Shown piece by piece: positions 52,560-62,019 of a DNA stretch of 64,000 nt. This DNA comes from an uncultured Paracoccaceae bacterium (GTDB lineage: Bacteria > Pseudomonadota > Alphaproteobacteria > Rhodobacterales > Rhodobacteraceae), in assembly GCA_947501555.1 (NCBI GenBank), contig CANMWG010000003.1:186001-250000 (forward strand), in the 5' to 3' direction. Each line of letters starts with the position of its first letter. The stretch's first letter is position 1. The translations under genes were made by a program, and so were the position numbers. The notes under the pieces are model-generated. The model saw only the letters and a program-made list of their open reading frames with translations, was not told the origin of the DNA and searched no databases.

Positions 52560-52946
52560 TTAGCCTGGTGCTGTGTGGCACACCGCTTCGATATTATGCC
52601 CATCGGGATCGCGCACAAATGCACCGTAATAGTCGGGGTGATAATGCGGCCTGACGCCTGGTGTGCCGTTGCAAACACCCCCTGCCCGGATAGCGGCCCC
52701 ATAGAAGGCATCGACGTCCGCCCGGGTCTTTGCTTGCAAGGCAATGTGCAACATCCCTGTGGTGGCCTTCTCTTCCGCGATCCAGAACCATGGACGATCA
52801 TCGCCATATCCGGTCACCTTCACCCCGTCCGAATGCGCTTCTGGCACGTCAAAAAGCCGCTTAACCCCTAAAGGCCCAAGCGCCTGATCGTAAAAGGCGG
52901 TTGACCGCGCAAAATCTGTGACGCCGAAACTGATATGATCAATCAT
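52560..52946 (-). CDS. VOC superfamily protein (glyoxalase/dioxygenase fold)
   Basis: The ATG at 52946 gives 128 residues. DHISFGVTDFARSTAFYDQAL, MLHIALQAKTRADVDAFY and YYGAFVRDPDGHNIEAVCH are the two beta-alpha-beta-beta-beta repeats with His and Glu metal ligands. Such proteins bind a divalent metal and act in glyoxalase, fosfomycin resistance or ring-cleavage reactions; the substrate is unknown. Confidence 0.85.
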   Translation of the reverse strand: MIDHISFGVTDFARSTAFYDQALGPLGVKRLFDVPEAHSDGVKVTGYGDDRPWFWIAEEKATTGMLHIALQAKTRADVDAFYGAAIRAGGVCNGTPGVRPHYHPDYYGAFVRDPDGHNIEAVCHTAPG

Positions 52947-53058
52947 TGAAAGCTCTCCCGCCCCATCATCGGCAGAAAACCACGGCACCACAAGCGCCCT
53001 TGTTGACGCAAGCTGTCGTTTTCCAGATGCTTCGGGGTCTAAAACTGGGGGGAATATA

Positions 53059-54204
53059 ATGTCACAGATCGATCAGCTTCTGACACAGGCCGTGGCCGCC
53101 GGGGATGTGCCCTTTGTTGTGGCCATGGCTGCAAATACCGATGGAGTCATCTATTCTGGCGCAGCGGGCCAGGCCAACCTAGGGCGGGCGGCCAGAGAAG
53201 ATACCGCCTTTCGTATCTTCTCGATGACCAAGGCGGTGGGGTCGGTGGCTGCCATGATCCTGATCGACCGGGGCAAGTTGTCCATGGAGACGCCCGTGAG
53301 TGACATTCTTCCGGCTTGGAATAGTTTGCAGGTGCTTGACGGTTGGGATGGCGACACTCCGATCCTACGCGCGCCCAAAACAACGGCCACGATCCGTCAC
53401 CTTGCCACACATACCAGCGGGCAGGAATATGAATTCTGGAACGCAGATGTCGCCAAATACCTTGGCCTTCCGGCTACCGCCTCTGTCCTGACCGGGACGC
53501 AAGCCGGGCTGATGAATCCATTAACCTGCGACCCTGGCACCCGTTGGGGCTATGGGCCCAGCATCGACTGGCTTGGGCAGGTGGTTGAGGCCGTGGATGG
53601 TCGTTCAATTGACGCCTTTTGCCAGGCCGAGATTTTTGATCCCCTTGGCATGGCGGACACAGCGTTTGAGCCGGATGCTTTGGCTGGTCGCCTTGCCGAC
53701 GTGTCAATACGCGGCGAGGATGGGCGTTTCGGGCCGCATAAGCTCGCCCCGCCGCCTACGCCTGAAATCTACGGCATGGGCCACGCGCTTTATTCCACAG
53801 CGCCGGATTATCTGGCATTTCTCCGCATGGTGCTGAACAAGGGGGCGCTGAACGGCAATCGTATCCTGTCCAGAGACGCGGTGGCGCAAATGACTGCGGA
53901 CCAGATGCAGGGGCTGACCTTCCAGAAGATGATCAGCGTGGTCCCACCGCTATCGGCAGATGTTGAAATGCCCGCAGGCACCACCCATAGTTTTGCGTTT
54001 GTCCGGGCCGAGGCTGACGTGCCCGGCGCCCGGCGGGCGGGCACCCAAAGCTGGGCGGGGGTGTGCAATACGCACTATTGGATCGACCCGGCTTCCAATC
54101 TTGCCGCCGTAATCATGACCCAGTCGCTGCCTTTTCTAGAGCCCCGTTTCTTGCAGACCTATAGCGCCTATGAACGGGCGCTTTATGCGCAACTGGGCGG
54201 TTAG
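53059..54204 (+). CDS. Serine hydrolase, class C beta-lactamase family
   Basis: This 381-residue protein has the Ser-x-x-Lys motif as SMTK (residues about 55-58), a YGPSIDW segment in the Tyr region, and a C-terminal [14 protein letters not shown] in place of KTG. The pattern fits EstB-type esterases more than true beta-lactamases. No signal peptide is seen, so it is probably cytoplasmic. It converges on leuB with a 4-base overlap. Confidence 0.86.
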   Translation: MSQIDQLLTQAVAAGDVPFVVAMAANTDGVIYSGAAGQANLGRAAREDTAFRIFSMTKAVGSVAAMILIDRGKLSMETPVSDILPAWNSLQVLDGWDGDTPILRAPKTTATIRHLATHTSGQEYEFWNADVAKYLGLPATASVLTGTQAGLMNPLTCDPGTRWGYGPSIDWLGQVVEAVDGRSIDAFCQAEIFDPLGMADTAFEPDALAGRLADVSIRGEDGRFGPHKLAPPPTPEIYGMGHALYSTAPDYLAFLRMVLNKGALNGNRILSRDAVAQMTADQMQGLTFQKMISVVPPLSADVEMPAGTTHSFAFVRAEADVPGARRAGTQSWAGVCNTHYWIDPASNLAAVIMTQSLPFLEPRFLQTYSAYERALYAQLGG

Positions 54205-55307
54205 AGCAACGCCTCAAGCGCTTCCAGGATCACATCGCCCATTTGTGTGGTGCTCAGCGGTGTGCCGCCTTCTGGGCCCATCAGATCAGCGGTGCGCGCA
54301 CCGTCAGCCAGCACTTTCTCAATAGCGGCTTCCAGACGATCAGCTTCGGCCCCTTCGTCGAAGGAATAGCGCAAAGCCATGGCAAACGACAGGATACAGG
54401 CAATCGGGTTTGCCTTGGCCTGACCGGTGATGTCAGGGGCAGATCCATGCACGGGCTCATACATCGCTTTGGGGCGTCCATTTGCCATCGGCAGGCCAAG
54501 TGACGCGGATGGAAGCATACCAAGCGAGCCAGTCAGCATCGCCGCACAATCGGACAGAATATCGCCAAACAGGTTATCGGTCAGGATCACGTCAAACTGC
54601 TTGGGCGCACGGACCAGCTGCATGGCACCATTGTCGGCATACATATGCGACAGCTCCACATCGGCATAATCCGCCTGATGCACCTCGTTGACGACGTCGC
54701 GCCACAGGATGCCGCTTTCCATGACATTGGCCTTTTCCATGGAACACAGTTTGTTGGACCGCTTGCGTGCCAATTCAAAGGCCGCGCGGGCGGCGCGTTC
54801 AATCTCGGCCTCAGTATAGCGCTGCGTATTCACGCCGACGCGCATGTTGTCTTCCATGTGGATGCCACGGGGCTCACCAAAGTAAACGCCCGAGGTCAGT
54901 TCGCGCACGATCATGATATCCAATCCGGCGACGATATCTTTCTTAAGCGATGAAAAATCCGCAAGCGCGTCAAAGCACTGTGCCGGACGCAGGTTCGCAA
55001 ACAGATCCATCTCTTTGCGCAGGCGCAACAAGCCACGCTCGGGCTTTACGCTGAAATCCAGATCATCGTATTTCGGACCACCTACCGCACCCAAAAGCAC
55101 CGCGTCCACCGCTTGCGCCTTGGCCATCGTGTCGTCGTGCAGCGGGACGCCATGGGCATCATAGGCGGCACCGCCCACAAGATCTTCGGAGACATCGAAC
55201 GCCAGATCACGCTTGTCGCCAAACCAACTGATCACGCGCTTCACCTCATCCATGACTTCGGGGCCGATGCCGTCACCGGCGAGGATCAAAAGGGAAGGGT
55301 TTGCCAT
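54201..55307 (-). CDS. leuB: 3-isopropylmalate dehydrogenase
   Basis: This 368-residue NAD-dependent enzyme of leucine synthesis oxidatively decarboxylates 3-isopropylmalate. Motifs: [57 protein letters not shown] and [29 protein letters not shown] (quoted in part; the NAD/metal signature). It is not next to leuCD in this window. Confidence 0.96.
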   Translation of the reverse strand: MANPSLLILAGDGIGPEVMDEVKRVISWFGDKRDLAFDVSEDLVGGAAYDAHGVPLHDDTMAKAQAVDAVLLGAVGGPKYDDLDFSVKPERGLLRLRKEMDLFANLRPAQCFDALADFSSLKKDIVAGLDIMIVRELTSGVYFGEPRGIHMEDNMRVGVNTQRYTEAEIERAARAAFELARKRSNKLCSMEKANVMESGILWRDVVNEVHQADYADVELSHMYADNGAMQLVRAPKQFDVILTDNLFGDILSDCAAMLTGSLGMLPSASLGLPMANGRPKAMYEPVHGSAPDITGQAKANPIACILSFAMALRYSFDEGAEADRLEAAIEKVLADGARTADLMGPEGGTPLSTTQMGDVILEALEALL

Positions 55308-55504
55308 ATGTCTGGTCCTTGCTTGAATTTGTTGGCAAGGCCCTAGCGTGATGGGGCGGAAGGTTCAAGGCAGGAGGGGTTTTCGACGGCTGGAATTCAC
55401 CGGCAACTGTGCTGGACAAAATTGCCGTTCAACAACTTTAAACCGACCGGGAATTCAGCTACGAAACGGCTGGTAACTGCTGCCAATGGAACAGGAACAC
55501 AAAA

Positions 55505-56053
55505 ATGCGCAACATGATTTGCCTCAGCCTGATCTGTTTTGGCACCTTCGGTTTTGCTGATGAGCCGACAGAACTTTGTTTCCATCGGCAATACACCGAC
55601 CAGCATCTTGTGAACCATCCCCGGCAAACAGTGGCAGAACTGACAATTTCCATCGACCGTTTTGTGCCCGGGCAAACGTATAATTGGAGCAATGATGACG
55701 CGCCCCAAGCCAAAATAAGTGCTTTAATGGCATCTACACCACTTACCGAAGCTGCGGACCAAGTGGGGGAGCGTTTTGGCAATGTTTTGATGTGTGCCAC
55801 CCACACTCGGCATCCAAATGATGCAGATTGGGTTCGGCCGGGCGCCCTACATTGCGCGGTCGAGTGTGACGGCGGCTTTTTCGAAGTGTTGTCTGTTGAC
55901 GCAAATGAACTGCTCATTCGCACTGAGGGTGTCAGACTGACCGATAGAGCAAACTGTGGTGGTCCAGCACGGCTGAAAGACGATGTAGACGGACCTACGA
56001 CCTACAAGTTATTTGCTGCAGCCCCTGAACTTTGTGCGACCATGCACGACTGA
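55505..56053 (+). CDS. Small secreted protein of unknown function
   Basis: This 182-residue protein starts with a signal peptide (MRNMICLSLICFGTFGFA). The mature part has six Cys (LCFH, LMCATH, LHCAVECDG, NCGG, LCATM) and a NADWVRPG-like DADWVRPGALHC segment. The pattern suggests a disulfide-bonded periplasmic protein. It lies divergent from leuB. I recognise no family. Confidence 0.68.
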   Translation: MRNMICLSLICFGTFGFADEPTELCFHRQYTDQHLVNHPRQTVAELTISIDRFVPGQTYNWSNDDAPQAKISALMASTPLTEAADQVGERFGNVLMCATHTRHPNDADWVRPGALHCAVECDGGFFEVLSVDANELLIRTEGVRLTDRANCGGPARLKDDVDGPTTYKLFAAAPELCATMHD

Positions 56054-56162
56054 ACGAGAGACCTATATTGCGTGAGCGTCGAATAAAATCGATCAGAGCA
56101 ACGCAGTTGTCGACATTCGCTACTTCGCAAAACTGCGGCAGATCGAGCTGAAAGCAGCCCCC

Positions 56163-56430
56163 TTACCCCACCAACGGCCGTAGCCCCTCAGCCAGCAAAT
56201 CTCAGACCCGCCTGACACCGGGGGAGTTGCCGCATGGCTTTGTGGGTGGTTAGCCAGATTGGCAGCGTGTGCAGCGCGATATTCAGGTCGATCTCTTGCA
56301 CCAAGGGATCAGCCCGATCATTACGCGCCTGTGCGGACCCGATCCCGCAGTCCGCCCGGAGCCGTTCACGATGGGCAGTCTGGACGTCGCAGCTTGTCTT
56401 GAACGTATCACGTCGCGTAACTCAATAAGA
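56163..56430 (-). pseudogene. Remnant of a LysR regulator (substrate-binding domain end)
   Basis: On the minus strand the frame reads TSCDVQTAHRERLRADCGIG, later PLVQEIDLNIALHTLPIWL and TTHKAMRQLPR. It then shifts frame and passes a TGA before the terminal DLLAEGLRPLVG and stop. This is the end of a LysR effector-binding domain. There is no HTH domain upstream. At least one frameshift and one nonsense codon are present, so it is decayed. Confidence 0.65.
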
Positions 56431-56513
56431 GAGCACCGGATCAGCCAACCATGTGTTGTGGGTGCAAAGCCGTCGCGACCTCGACAAATTAACAGCTTAC
56501 GCGCGCAGCCTCT

Positions 56514-57047
56514 TCATGGCGATACACGGCTTAGATCAATCACATCCCAAGTTTCATGATAACCAGACATCACGCGGCGCGGCTTCTTGTACAGTGTTTT
56601 GCCCCCAACCTTCAGGCGCTCGGAGATCAGTGCAACAATACCTTCCACGTCATGTGATAAGTTGGCCATTGTAATGCAAATTTTGGGTCCACCCGCGTAG
56701 AATGTGAGTTTGGTACGGCTTTTGGGGTTGAGTTGACTCGCGGCGACTAAGGTCAAATGCGCAAGTTCGAACCGCACCGGGTCAGCACTTCGGCTATCAG
56801 GCTGCACCACCAAATCCACGTTTGTTACGTGAATGCGGACCCGCGGTGCACGTGTGGAGGATAGCGCCAACCATATCCCACCAATGAACAATAAGGGCAG
56901 AAATGAAAAGGGAATGAATACGTCCGGTCCAAATTCTGCGAATAAGTCAGACTGGTAGATCCAAAGAGCCAAACCAAGGCTGAAAATGATGCAAAGGAAG
57001 CCAGCCCGCCTGTTTGCGCGCAGGTCCTCTTTGACTTGATCGATCAT
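56514..57047 (-). CDS. Membrane protein with C-terminal PH-like domain, function unknown
   Basis: This 177-residue protein has two membrane helices near residues 15-60 (GFLCIIFSLGLALWIYQSDL and FIPFSFLPLLFIGGIWLAL). A cytoplasmic beta-rich domain (RVRIHVTNVDLVVQPDSRSA and FELAHLTLVAASQLN) follows, resembling bacterial PH-like domains of YdbT/DUF2244 type. I cannot assign a role. It is divergent from terC. Confidence 0.65.
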   Translation of the reverse strand: MIDQVKEDLRANRRAGFLCIIFSLGLALWIYQSDLFAEFGPDVFIPFSFLPLLFIGGIWLALSSTRAPRVRIHVTNVDLVVQPDSRSADPVRFELAHLTLVAASQLNPKSRTKLTFYAGGPKICITMANLSHDVEGIVALISERLKVGGKTLYKKPRRVMSGYHETWDVIDLSRVSP

Positions 57048-57080
57048 TTTTGGCGTCGCCCTCAGTTACCTACAAAATGG

Positions 57081-57162
57081 TATATAGGGGCTTTGGGGCC
57101 TATTTTAACGCTCGGCGGTAACGGCGGAGACGCTTATCCGCTCCGCAAGGGGGAAAACCCCC
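57081..57162 (+). promoter_or_regulatory. Structured leader upstream of the terC-like gene
   Basis: GCGGAG (57124-57129) pairs with CTCCGC (57141-57146), and directly after it GGGGG (57149-57153) pairs with CCCCC (57158-57162) around an AAAA loop. A TATATA at 57081-57086 could be the -10. TerC/Alx genes elsewhere are controlled by yybP-ykoY manganese riboswitches, but the conserved core of that RNA is not visible here. Confidence 0.4.
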
Positions 57163-57236
57163 GTCACTTGAACCTTGTTCCGGGCTGTGCGTTATGCATG
57201 TTAGTACACAAAATATATTCTTCGGGGGACACCGCC

Positions 57237-58058
57237 TTGGCCGACTTGCTGACGCTTGAGAACGCAACCAACCTTATCATGCTGTGCTTTTTGCAGGCCG
57301 TGTTGGGTTTTGACAACCTTCTTTACATCTCGATTGAGAGCCAACGTGCCCCTGTGGCCCAGCAGAAATCAGTCCGCATGTGGGGCATCATCATCGCTGT
57401 AGCCCTGCGTGTTGTCCTGCTTTTCACCATGATCCAACTGATTGATGCCATGGCAGAGCCGTTTTTCATCATGGATTGGGAAGGTGTGCTGGAAGGTGGC
57501 GTGAACTTTGCCACGATCGTCTTTGTCGTGGGCGGTATCTTCATCATGTATACAGCCGTCAAAGAGATTGCGCATATGTTGTCGATGGATGAGCTGGGCC
57601 ATGATGTTAATGGCAAGGGCGGCAAATCGGCGATGCAGGTTGTCATCTTGATCGTCATCATGAACCTGATCTTCTCTTTCGACAGTGTTCTGTCTGCCTT
57701 GGCCATCACGGATGTCTTCCCGATCTTGGCCACAGCGATCATTCTGTCCGGTCTTGCGATGTTGCTGCTGGCCGACGGTGTGACCCGTTTTCTGGAAAAG
57801 AACCGCATGTATGAGGTTTTGGGCCTGTTCATCCTGCTGATCGTTGGTGTTGTTTTGTTGGGCGAGGCCGGCCCGGCTGCCGCCCATGCCGTGCATGATG
57901 ATACGCTGCAGATCAAAGTCTTTGGCCAAGACATCATTCCGATGTCGAAATCGACCTTCTACTTCTCGGTTGTGGTCCTTGTCGCTGTGGAAATCATTCA
58001 GTCTGGCTATAGTCGTAAACTGGCTGCCGAGCGGACCGCCCGCCAGAAACACTCGTAA
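57237..58058 (+). CDS. TerC family integral membrane protein
   Basis: The TTG at 57237 has GGGGGA 7 bases upstream and gives 273 residues (MADLLTLENATNLIM...). An ATG 13 codons earlier lacks a site. It has about seven helices, AVLGFDNLLYISIES and IFSFDSVLSALAI, whose FDN and FDS acidic residues are the TerC/Alx metal-site signature. TerC proteins are linked to Mn2+ export and metalation of secreted proteins. It opens the tel-type gene group. Confidence 0.87.
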   Translation: MADLLTLENATNLIMLCFLQAVLGFDNLLYISIESQRAPVAQQKSVRMWGIIIAVALRVVLLFTMIQLIDAMAEPFFIMDWEGVLEGGVNFATIVFVVGGIFIMYTAVKEIAHMLSMDELGHDVNGKGGKSAMQVVILIVIMNLIFSFDSVLSALAITDVFPILATAIILSGLAMLLLADGVTRFLEKNRMYEVLGLFILLIVGVVLLGEAGPAAAHAVHDDTLQIKVFGQDIIPMSKSTFYFSVVVLVAVEIIQSGYSRKLAAERTARQKHS

Positions 58059-58113
58059 AAACAACACTGTTTACCTATCTATAAAAGGAAGAATGTGAAC
58101 GGAGTGATGGGAT

Positions 58114-58308
58114 ATGATACGTTTGGTACTGATGGTGGCCTTTCTTGCGGCAATTGCTTTTGTCGTCATGGGAACCCTGCAAACGATCACCCGCTTCGCC
58201 ACTGGAAGGGATGAAAGCACGATGCCTGATACGTTCAAACGGATCGCCTTTGGTGCACTGATCATTCTACTGATCGGGCTCAGTACCGGTTGGCTAGGGG
58301 GTATGTAG
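58114..58308 (+). CDS. 64-residue two-helix membrane protein
   Basis: A GGAG about 9 bases before the ATG supports the start. Two membrane helices (VLMVAFLAAIAFVVMGTL and IAFGALIILLIGLSTGWLG) are linked by a polar loop (TRFATGRDESTMPDTFKR). Its stop is 1 base before the XpaC start, so both are translated together. No family is recognised; a small subunit of an XpaC/TelA membrane complex is plausible. Confidence 0.7.
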   Translation: MIRLVLMVAFLAAIAFVVMGTLQTITRFATGRDESTMPDTFKRIAFGALIILLIGLSTGWLGGM

Positions 58309-58309
58309 C

Positions 58310-59188
58310 GTGGCCAAACGCTTTGGTGGAAAACACAGTCCCGGTGGTGCCACATCTGACGCCCCTGTGGTTGCTCGCTCAGCATCGAGCGCCGCGACGG
58401 CGCTCTTGTTCCTGCCTCCGATCATTCTTGTCTTTACATCACTGAATGAAAGCCCCGCATTTTTGGTTCTTGGCTTGATTGCGGCTGGCATTCTGGCTGG
58501 TGCTGCCTGGATGCTGCGCGAAGGGTTGAAGGCCGAAGCTGCCTACAACGAACGAAAGGTCGCCCGCCGTCCCGCCGTGCCGCGCAAAATGCTCGCCGCC
58601 GCCCTGACAGGGTTTGGTGCTGCGTTGGCCGCATATACGGGCGAGAGTGGGGTCGTGGGATCCCTGCTTTATGGGGTGGCCGCTGCCGGTCTGCATGTTG
58701 CAGCCTTCGGCATTGATCCCATGGCGGACAAGCGCATGGAAGGCGTGGATACCCGCCAGCAAGATCGCGTCGCCCGCGTTGTCGATAAGGCCGAGGCGCA
58801 TTTGGATGTCATGAAATCGCAGATTGAGGCCTTGGGTGACCGCAAGCTGGAAGGCCGCGTTGATGCGTTTCAACAGGTTGCCCGTCGTATGATCCGCACG
58901 GTTGAGGAAGACCCGCGTGATCTGACCGCAGCCCGCAAGTTTCTGGGCGTTTACCTGATGGGTGCCCGTGATGCGACGGTCAAATTTGTTGATCTCTACG
59001 CCCGCAACAAAGCCGAAGACGCCCGCACCAGCTATGAGGCTTTGCTGGACGATCTGGAACAGAACTTTGCCTCTAAGACCGAAAAGATGCTGCTGGATGA
59101 CCGCAGCGACATGGATATCGAAATTAATGTGCTGCGCGATCGCTTGCAGCGCGAAGGCGTCAGCCTGAACACGAAAGGGAACGAATAA
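58310..59188 (+). CDS. XpaC-like protein (5-bromo-4-chloroindolyl phosphate hydrolysis family)
   Basis: The GTG at 58310 starts 292 residues. Two pairs of membrane segments lie at about 28-70 and 95-135, then a helical domain with DRVARVVDKAEAHLDVMKSQIEALG and MIRTVEEDPRDLTAARKFLGVYL. XpaC proteins usually stand beside TelA. The phosphate-hydrolysis name comes from a screening phenotype and does not show the activity. It overlaps telA as TAATG. Confidence 0.85.
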   Translation: MAKRFGGKHSPGGATSDAPVVARSASSAATALLFLPPIILVFTSLNESPAFLVLGLIAAGILAGAAWMLREGLKAEAAYNERKVARRPAVPRKMLAAALTGFGAALAAYTGESGVVGSLLYGVAAAGLHVAAFGIDPMADKRMEGVDTRQQDRVARVVDKAEAHLDVMKSQIEALGDRKLEGRVDAFQQVARRMIRTVEEDPRDLTAARKFLGVYLMGARDATVKFVDLYARNKAEDARTSYEALLDDLEQNFASKTEKMLLDDRSDMDIEINVLRDRLQREGVSLNTKGNE

Positions 59189-60378
59189 TGTCTGATACGA
59201 TCCGCAAAAAGGCTGAAGCCACGCTCGCTGACGTTGAAAAAATCACCGCTGTTGTTCTGCCTGAGCCCAAGGGTGAACTGGTCACGCTTGAAGCAGCAGA
59301 CGCCCCCACCAGCGCCGAAATCACTAAGCGAATTGCTGAGATCGATATTGGCGACACCAATTCCATCGTGGCCTTTGGCTCCTCTGCCCAGGCCGAATTG
59401 CAAGAGATTTCCCAATCCATGCTGGCTGGTGTCCGCAATAAGGATGTGGGCCCTGCGGGTGACAGTCTCCGCAATATCGTCACCACCATTCGTGGATTTT
59501 CAATTTCCGAACTGGATGTCCGTCGCGAACGTACCTTTTGGGAGAAACTGCTGTTTAAAGCTGCCCCGATGGCTAAGTTTGCCGCTAGGTTCGAAGAAGT
59601 TCAGGAACAGATTGACCAGATCACAGATGAGCTGCACGGCCACGAACATGTGCTTTTGAAGGACATCGAAAGCCTTGATGTGCTTTATGACAAGACCCTG
59701 ACGTTCTACGATGAGCTGGGTCTTTATATCGCCGCGGGTGAGGCCAAGGTGGCCGATCTGGATGCCACGACAATCCCCGCCAAGGAAGCCGAAGTGGCCG
59801 CAGCGCCCGAGGATCAGGCGGTCATGAAGGCACAGGAATTGCGCGATATCCGGTCCGCCCGTGATGATCTGGAACGCCGCGTACACGATCTGAAACTGAC
59901 CCGTCAGGTGACAATGCAGTCCCTGCCCTCGATCCGGTTGGTGCAGGAGAATGACAAATCCCTCGTCACCAAGATCAATTCAACCCTCACAAACACTGTG
60001 CCTTTGTGGGAAACCCAATTGGCCCAGGCCGTCACTATCCAGCGCTCGGCTGAGGCTGCAGAAGCGGTTCGTGATGCCAATGACCTGACCAATGAGTTGC
60101 TGACGGCCAATGCTGAAAACCTGCAGCAGGCCAACCGCGTGATCCGCACCGAGATGGAACGTGGCGTCTTTGATATCGAAGCTGTCAAGCAAGCCAACGC
60201 CAGTCTGATCGCCACGATCAACGAAAGCCTTGAAATTGCCGATGAAGGCAAACGCAAGCGCGCTGAGGCTGAGACTGAGCTGCAGAAGATGGAAGGCGAA
60301 TTGAAAGACACGCTCGCCGCTGCCAAGGCCCGGGAAACCGGCAGTGGTGACACTATCGGCACATCGGCAGACAGCTGA
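59188..60378 (+). CDS. telA: TelA family toxic anion resistance protein
   Basis: This 396-residue, mostly alpha-helical protein has no membrane segment. It has FGSSAQAELQEISQSMLAGVRNKDVG near residue 56 (quoted in part), LLKDIESLDVLYDKTLTFYDEL and SLPSIRLVQENDKSLVTKI, NTVPLWETQLAQAV, all usual TelA landmarks. Members are tied to tellurite, antimicrobial-peptide and envelope-stress resistance; the mechanism is unknown. Translationally coupled to xpaC. Confidence 0.9.
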   Translation: MSDTIRKKAEATLADVEKITAVVLPEPKGELVTLEAADAPTSAEITKRIAEIDIGDTNSIVAFGSSAQAELQEISQSMLAGVRNKDVGPAGDSLRNIVTTIRGFSISELDVRRERTFWEKLLFKAAPMAKFAARFEEVQEQIDQITDELHGHEHVLLKDIESLDVLYDKTLTFYDELGLYIAAGEAKVADLDATTIPAKEAEVAAAPEDQAVMKAQELRDIRSARDDLERRVHDLKLTRQVTMQSLPSIRLVQENDKSLVTKINSTLTNTVPLWETQLAQAVTIQRSAEAAEAVRDANDLTNELLTANAENLQQANRVIRTEMERGVFDIEAVKQANASLIATINESLEIADEGKRKRAEAETELQKMEGELKDTLAAAKARETGSGDTIGTSADS

Positions 60379-60383
60379 TCTGA

Positions 60384-61343
60384 ATGCGCGCCCGGGGCAA
60401 CATGCAGCGCGGCCTGATGCTCGTCTTAATGACGGGGCTGATGGGCTGCGACCTGCTGATGCCTCCGGTTGAAGTGCTTCCACCGCCTATTGAAGAGCCC
60501 GTAACCGAGCCTGAGCCTGTCATCGTTCCTCCCAGTCAGGCGAGCCGCGATTTGTCGCGCTACTACACCCGTCTGCAGAATGATCTGCTGACCCAAGGGC
60601 TGATGCGAGGCGATGGCGGCGGTTCGGACACGCCCTTTACAGATGCGGTCTTGGCGCGGAACTTTGTGCGTATTGCGCTGTTTAATGAGTATCGCGACGA
60701 CAGCGATTTCAGCCGCCCGCAGGCCACCGTATCCAAGCTGCGCCGCTGGAACCAGCCGATCCGCATGTCGGTCGAGTTTGGCGATACCGTTCCTCTGGCC
60801 CAGCGCGATCTGGATGTCGCAAGCGTCAGCGCCTATGCGGCCCGGCTATCCCGTGCGACCGATGTGCCGATCACCTTGACCGATGAGAACCCCAATTTCC
60901 ACGTCTTGTTTCTGGGCGAAGATGACAGGCAGGCGTACGGCGACCGGTTGCGAGAATTGATTCCGGCGATTTCAGATGCGACAGTCCGCGCTTTTGTGAA
61001 CCTGCCCCGGGATCAGCTATGTGTCGTTATCGGAACCTTTGCCCCGGGCAGGTCAAGCTATACCAAAGCCATCGCGATGATCCGGGCTGAACATCCCAAT
61101 CTGATGCGCTCGGCCTGTATCCACGAAGAGCTGGCCCAAGGCATGGGCCTTGCAAATGACAGCCCCGACGCGCGCCCGTCGATCTTTAACGATGATGAGG
61201 AATTTGCATTGCTGACAGGGCATGATGAATTGCTGTTGAAAATGCTCTACGATCAGCGTTTTCAAACGGGTATGAACCCGGCGACAGCCGCCCCCATTGC
61301 CCGGGTGATTGCGCGCGAGTATTTGACCGAAGGGTCGAGTTGA
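60384..61343 (+). CDS. DUF2927 lipoprotein
   Basis: This 319-residue protein (ATG 60384 or 60402) has a lipobox LMTGLMGC with Cys near 25 and a Pro/Glu-rich linker (PPPIEEPVTEPEPVIVPP). A DUF2927 domain follows, with NFVRIALFNEY, RRWNQPIRMSVEFGD, NFHVLFLGEDDRQAY and ACIHEELAQGMGLANDS. The HEE-x-x-QxxG pattern resembles a zinc-peptidase helix. It is probably an outer- or inner-membrane-anchored periplasmic enzyme. It starts 5 bases after telA. Confidence 0.82.
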   Translation: MRARGNMQRGLMLVLMTGLMGCDLLMPPVEVLPPPIEEPVTEPEPVIVPPSQASRDLSRYYTRLQNDLLTQGLMRGDGGGSDTPFTDAVLARNFVRIALFNEYRDDSDFSRPQATVSKLRRWNQPIRMSVEFGDTVPLAQRDLDVASVSAYAARLSRATDVPITLTDENPNFHVLFLGEDDRQAYGDRLRELIPAISDATVRAFVNLPRDQLCVVIGTFAPGRSSYTKAIAMIRAEHPNLMRSACIHEELAQGMGLANDSPDARPSIFNDDEEFALLTGHDELLLKMLYDQRFQTGMNPATAAPIARVIAREYLTEGSS

Positions 61344-62008
61344 TGCGCATTGTTAAGACGATCATTGGTTTTCTCGCAGGCCTCGCAACCCCATCATTTG
61401 CGTCAGCTGATCCCGCACGGGATTGGATTAGTGCAGCACAGGCACGCACCGGCGAATGGCGAGAAATGGGTCGCCTCGATCTACCAAGCAGCCGCATCTT
61501 TATTGGTGATACATCCTGGGGCGATGACTACCATATGCGCGGTGCCCATGCCGTACCCGTTCCTGCACTTGATGTTTGGCTTTTCGTGGCACCAGGCGAT
61601 ACGCAAATCAACGCTGTTTGGCTCGCCGCGCCCGAAACCTCAGAAGCCCCCGAACGGATCGCACATCGGTTGGATTTTGGGATGGATTCGGCCTATTTTG
61701 CAATCGGCGACGCGGCAACCGGGACTGCAATCGCCGACCTGCGTAACAGAGAAGAGTTCATACCTGAGGCCCCTGACGGGTTTGAGTTGTTCTTACCTTA
61801 CGTTCAGGCAGCCGGGTTTTTGGCGACATGGGTCCCAGTGCCACCGGACGCAGGCCAAGCGCTTGCGGTGAATACAAATACCGATGGCGGCAGGCAGGCC
61901 GTCTGGACCACAGCCGCTTCTGGTCAATTCACCGGCATCCTCATCGACGTTGTGGGCACGGCTGACAACGGACACTTTATAGACACCTTACTTGTTTCAG
62001 ACGGATAG
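61343..62008 (+). CDS. Secreted protein of unknown function in the tel cluster
   Basis: The ATG at 61343 overlaps the TGA of the DUF2927 gene (TGATG). The 221-residue product has a signal peptide (MRIVKTIIGFLAGLATPSFASA). The mature part has no motif I know (RDWISAAQARTGEWREMG, DVWLFVAPGDTQINAVWLAA). Coupled translation places it functionally with the lipoprotein. Confidence 0.72.
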   Translation: MRIVKTIIGFLAGLATPSFASADPARDWISAAQARTGEWREMGRLDLPSSRIFIGDTSWGDDYHMRGAHAVPVPALDVWLFVAPGDTQINAVWLAAPETSEAPERIAHRLDFGMDSAYFAIGDAATGTAIADLRNREEFIPEAPDGFELFLPYVQAAGFLATWVPVPPDAGQALAVNTNTDGGRQAVWTTAASGQFTGILIDVVGTADNGHFIDTLLVSDG

Positions 62009-62019
62009 GAGCAGCCGAT

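Noticed and set aside
57048..57236. yybP-ykoY manganese riboswitch before terC
   Set aside because: The conserved GGGGAGTAGC-like entry and the loop sequences are missing, so only an unnamed structured leader is reported.
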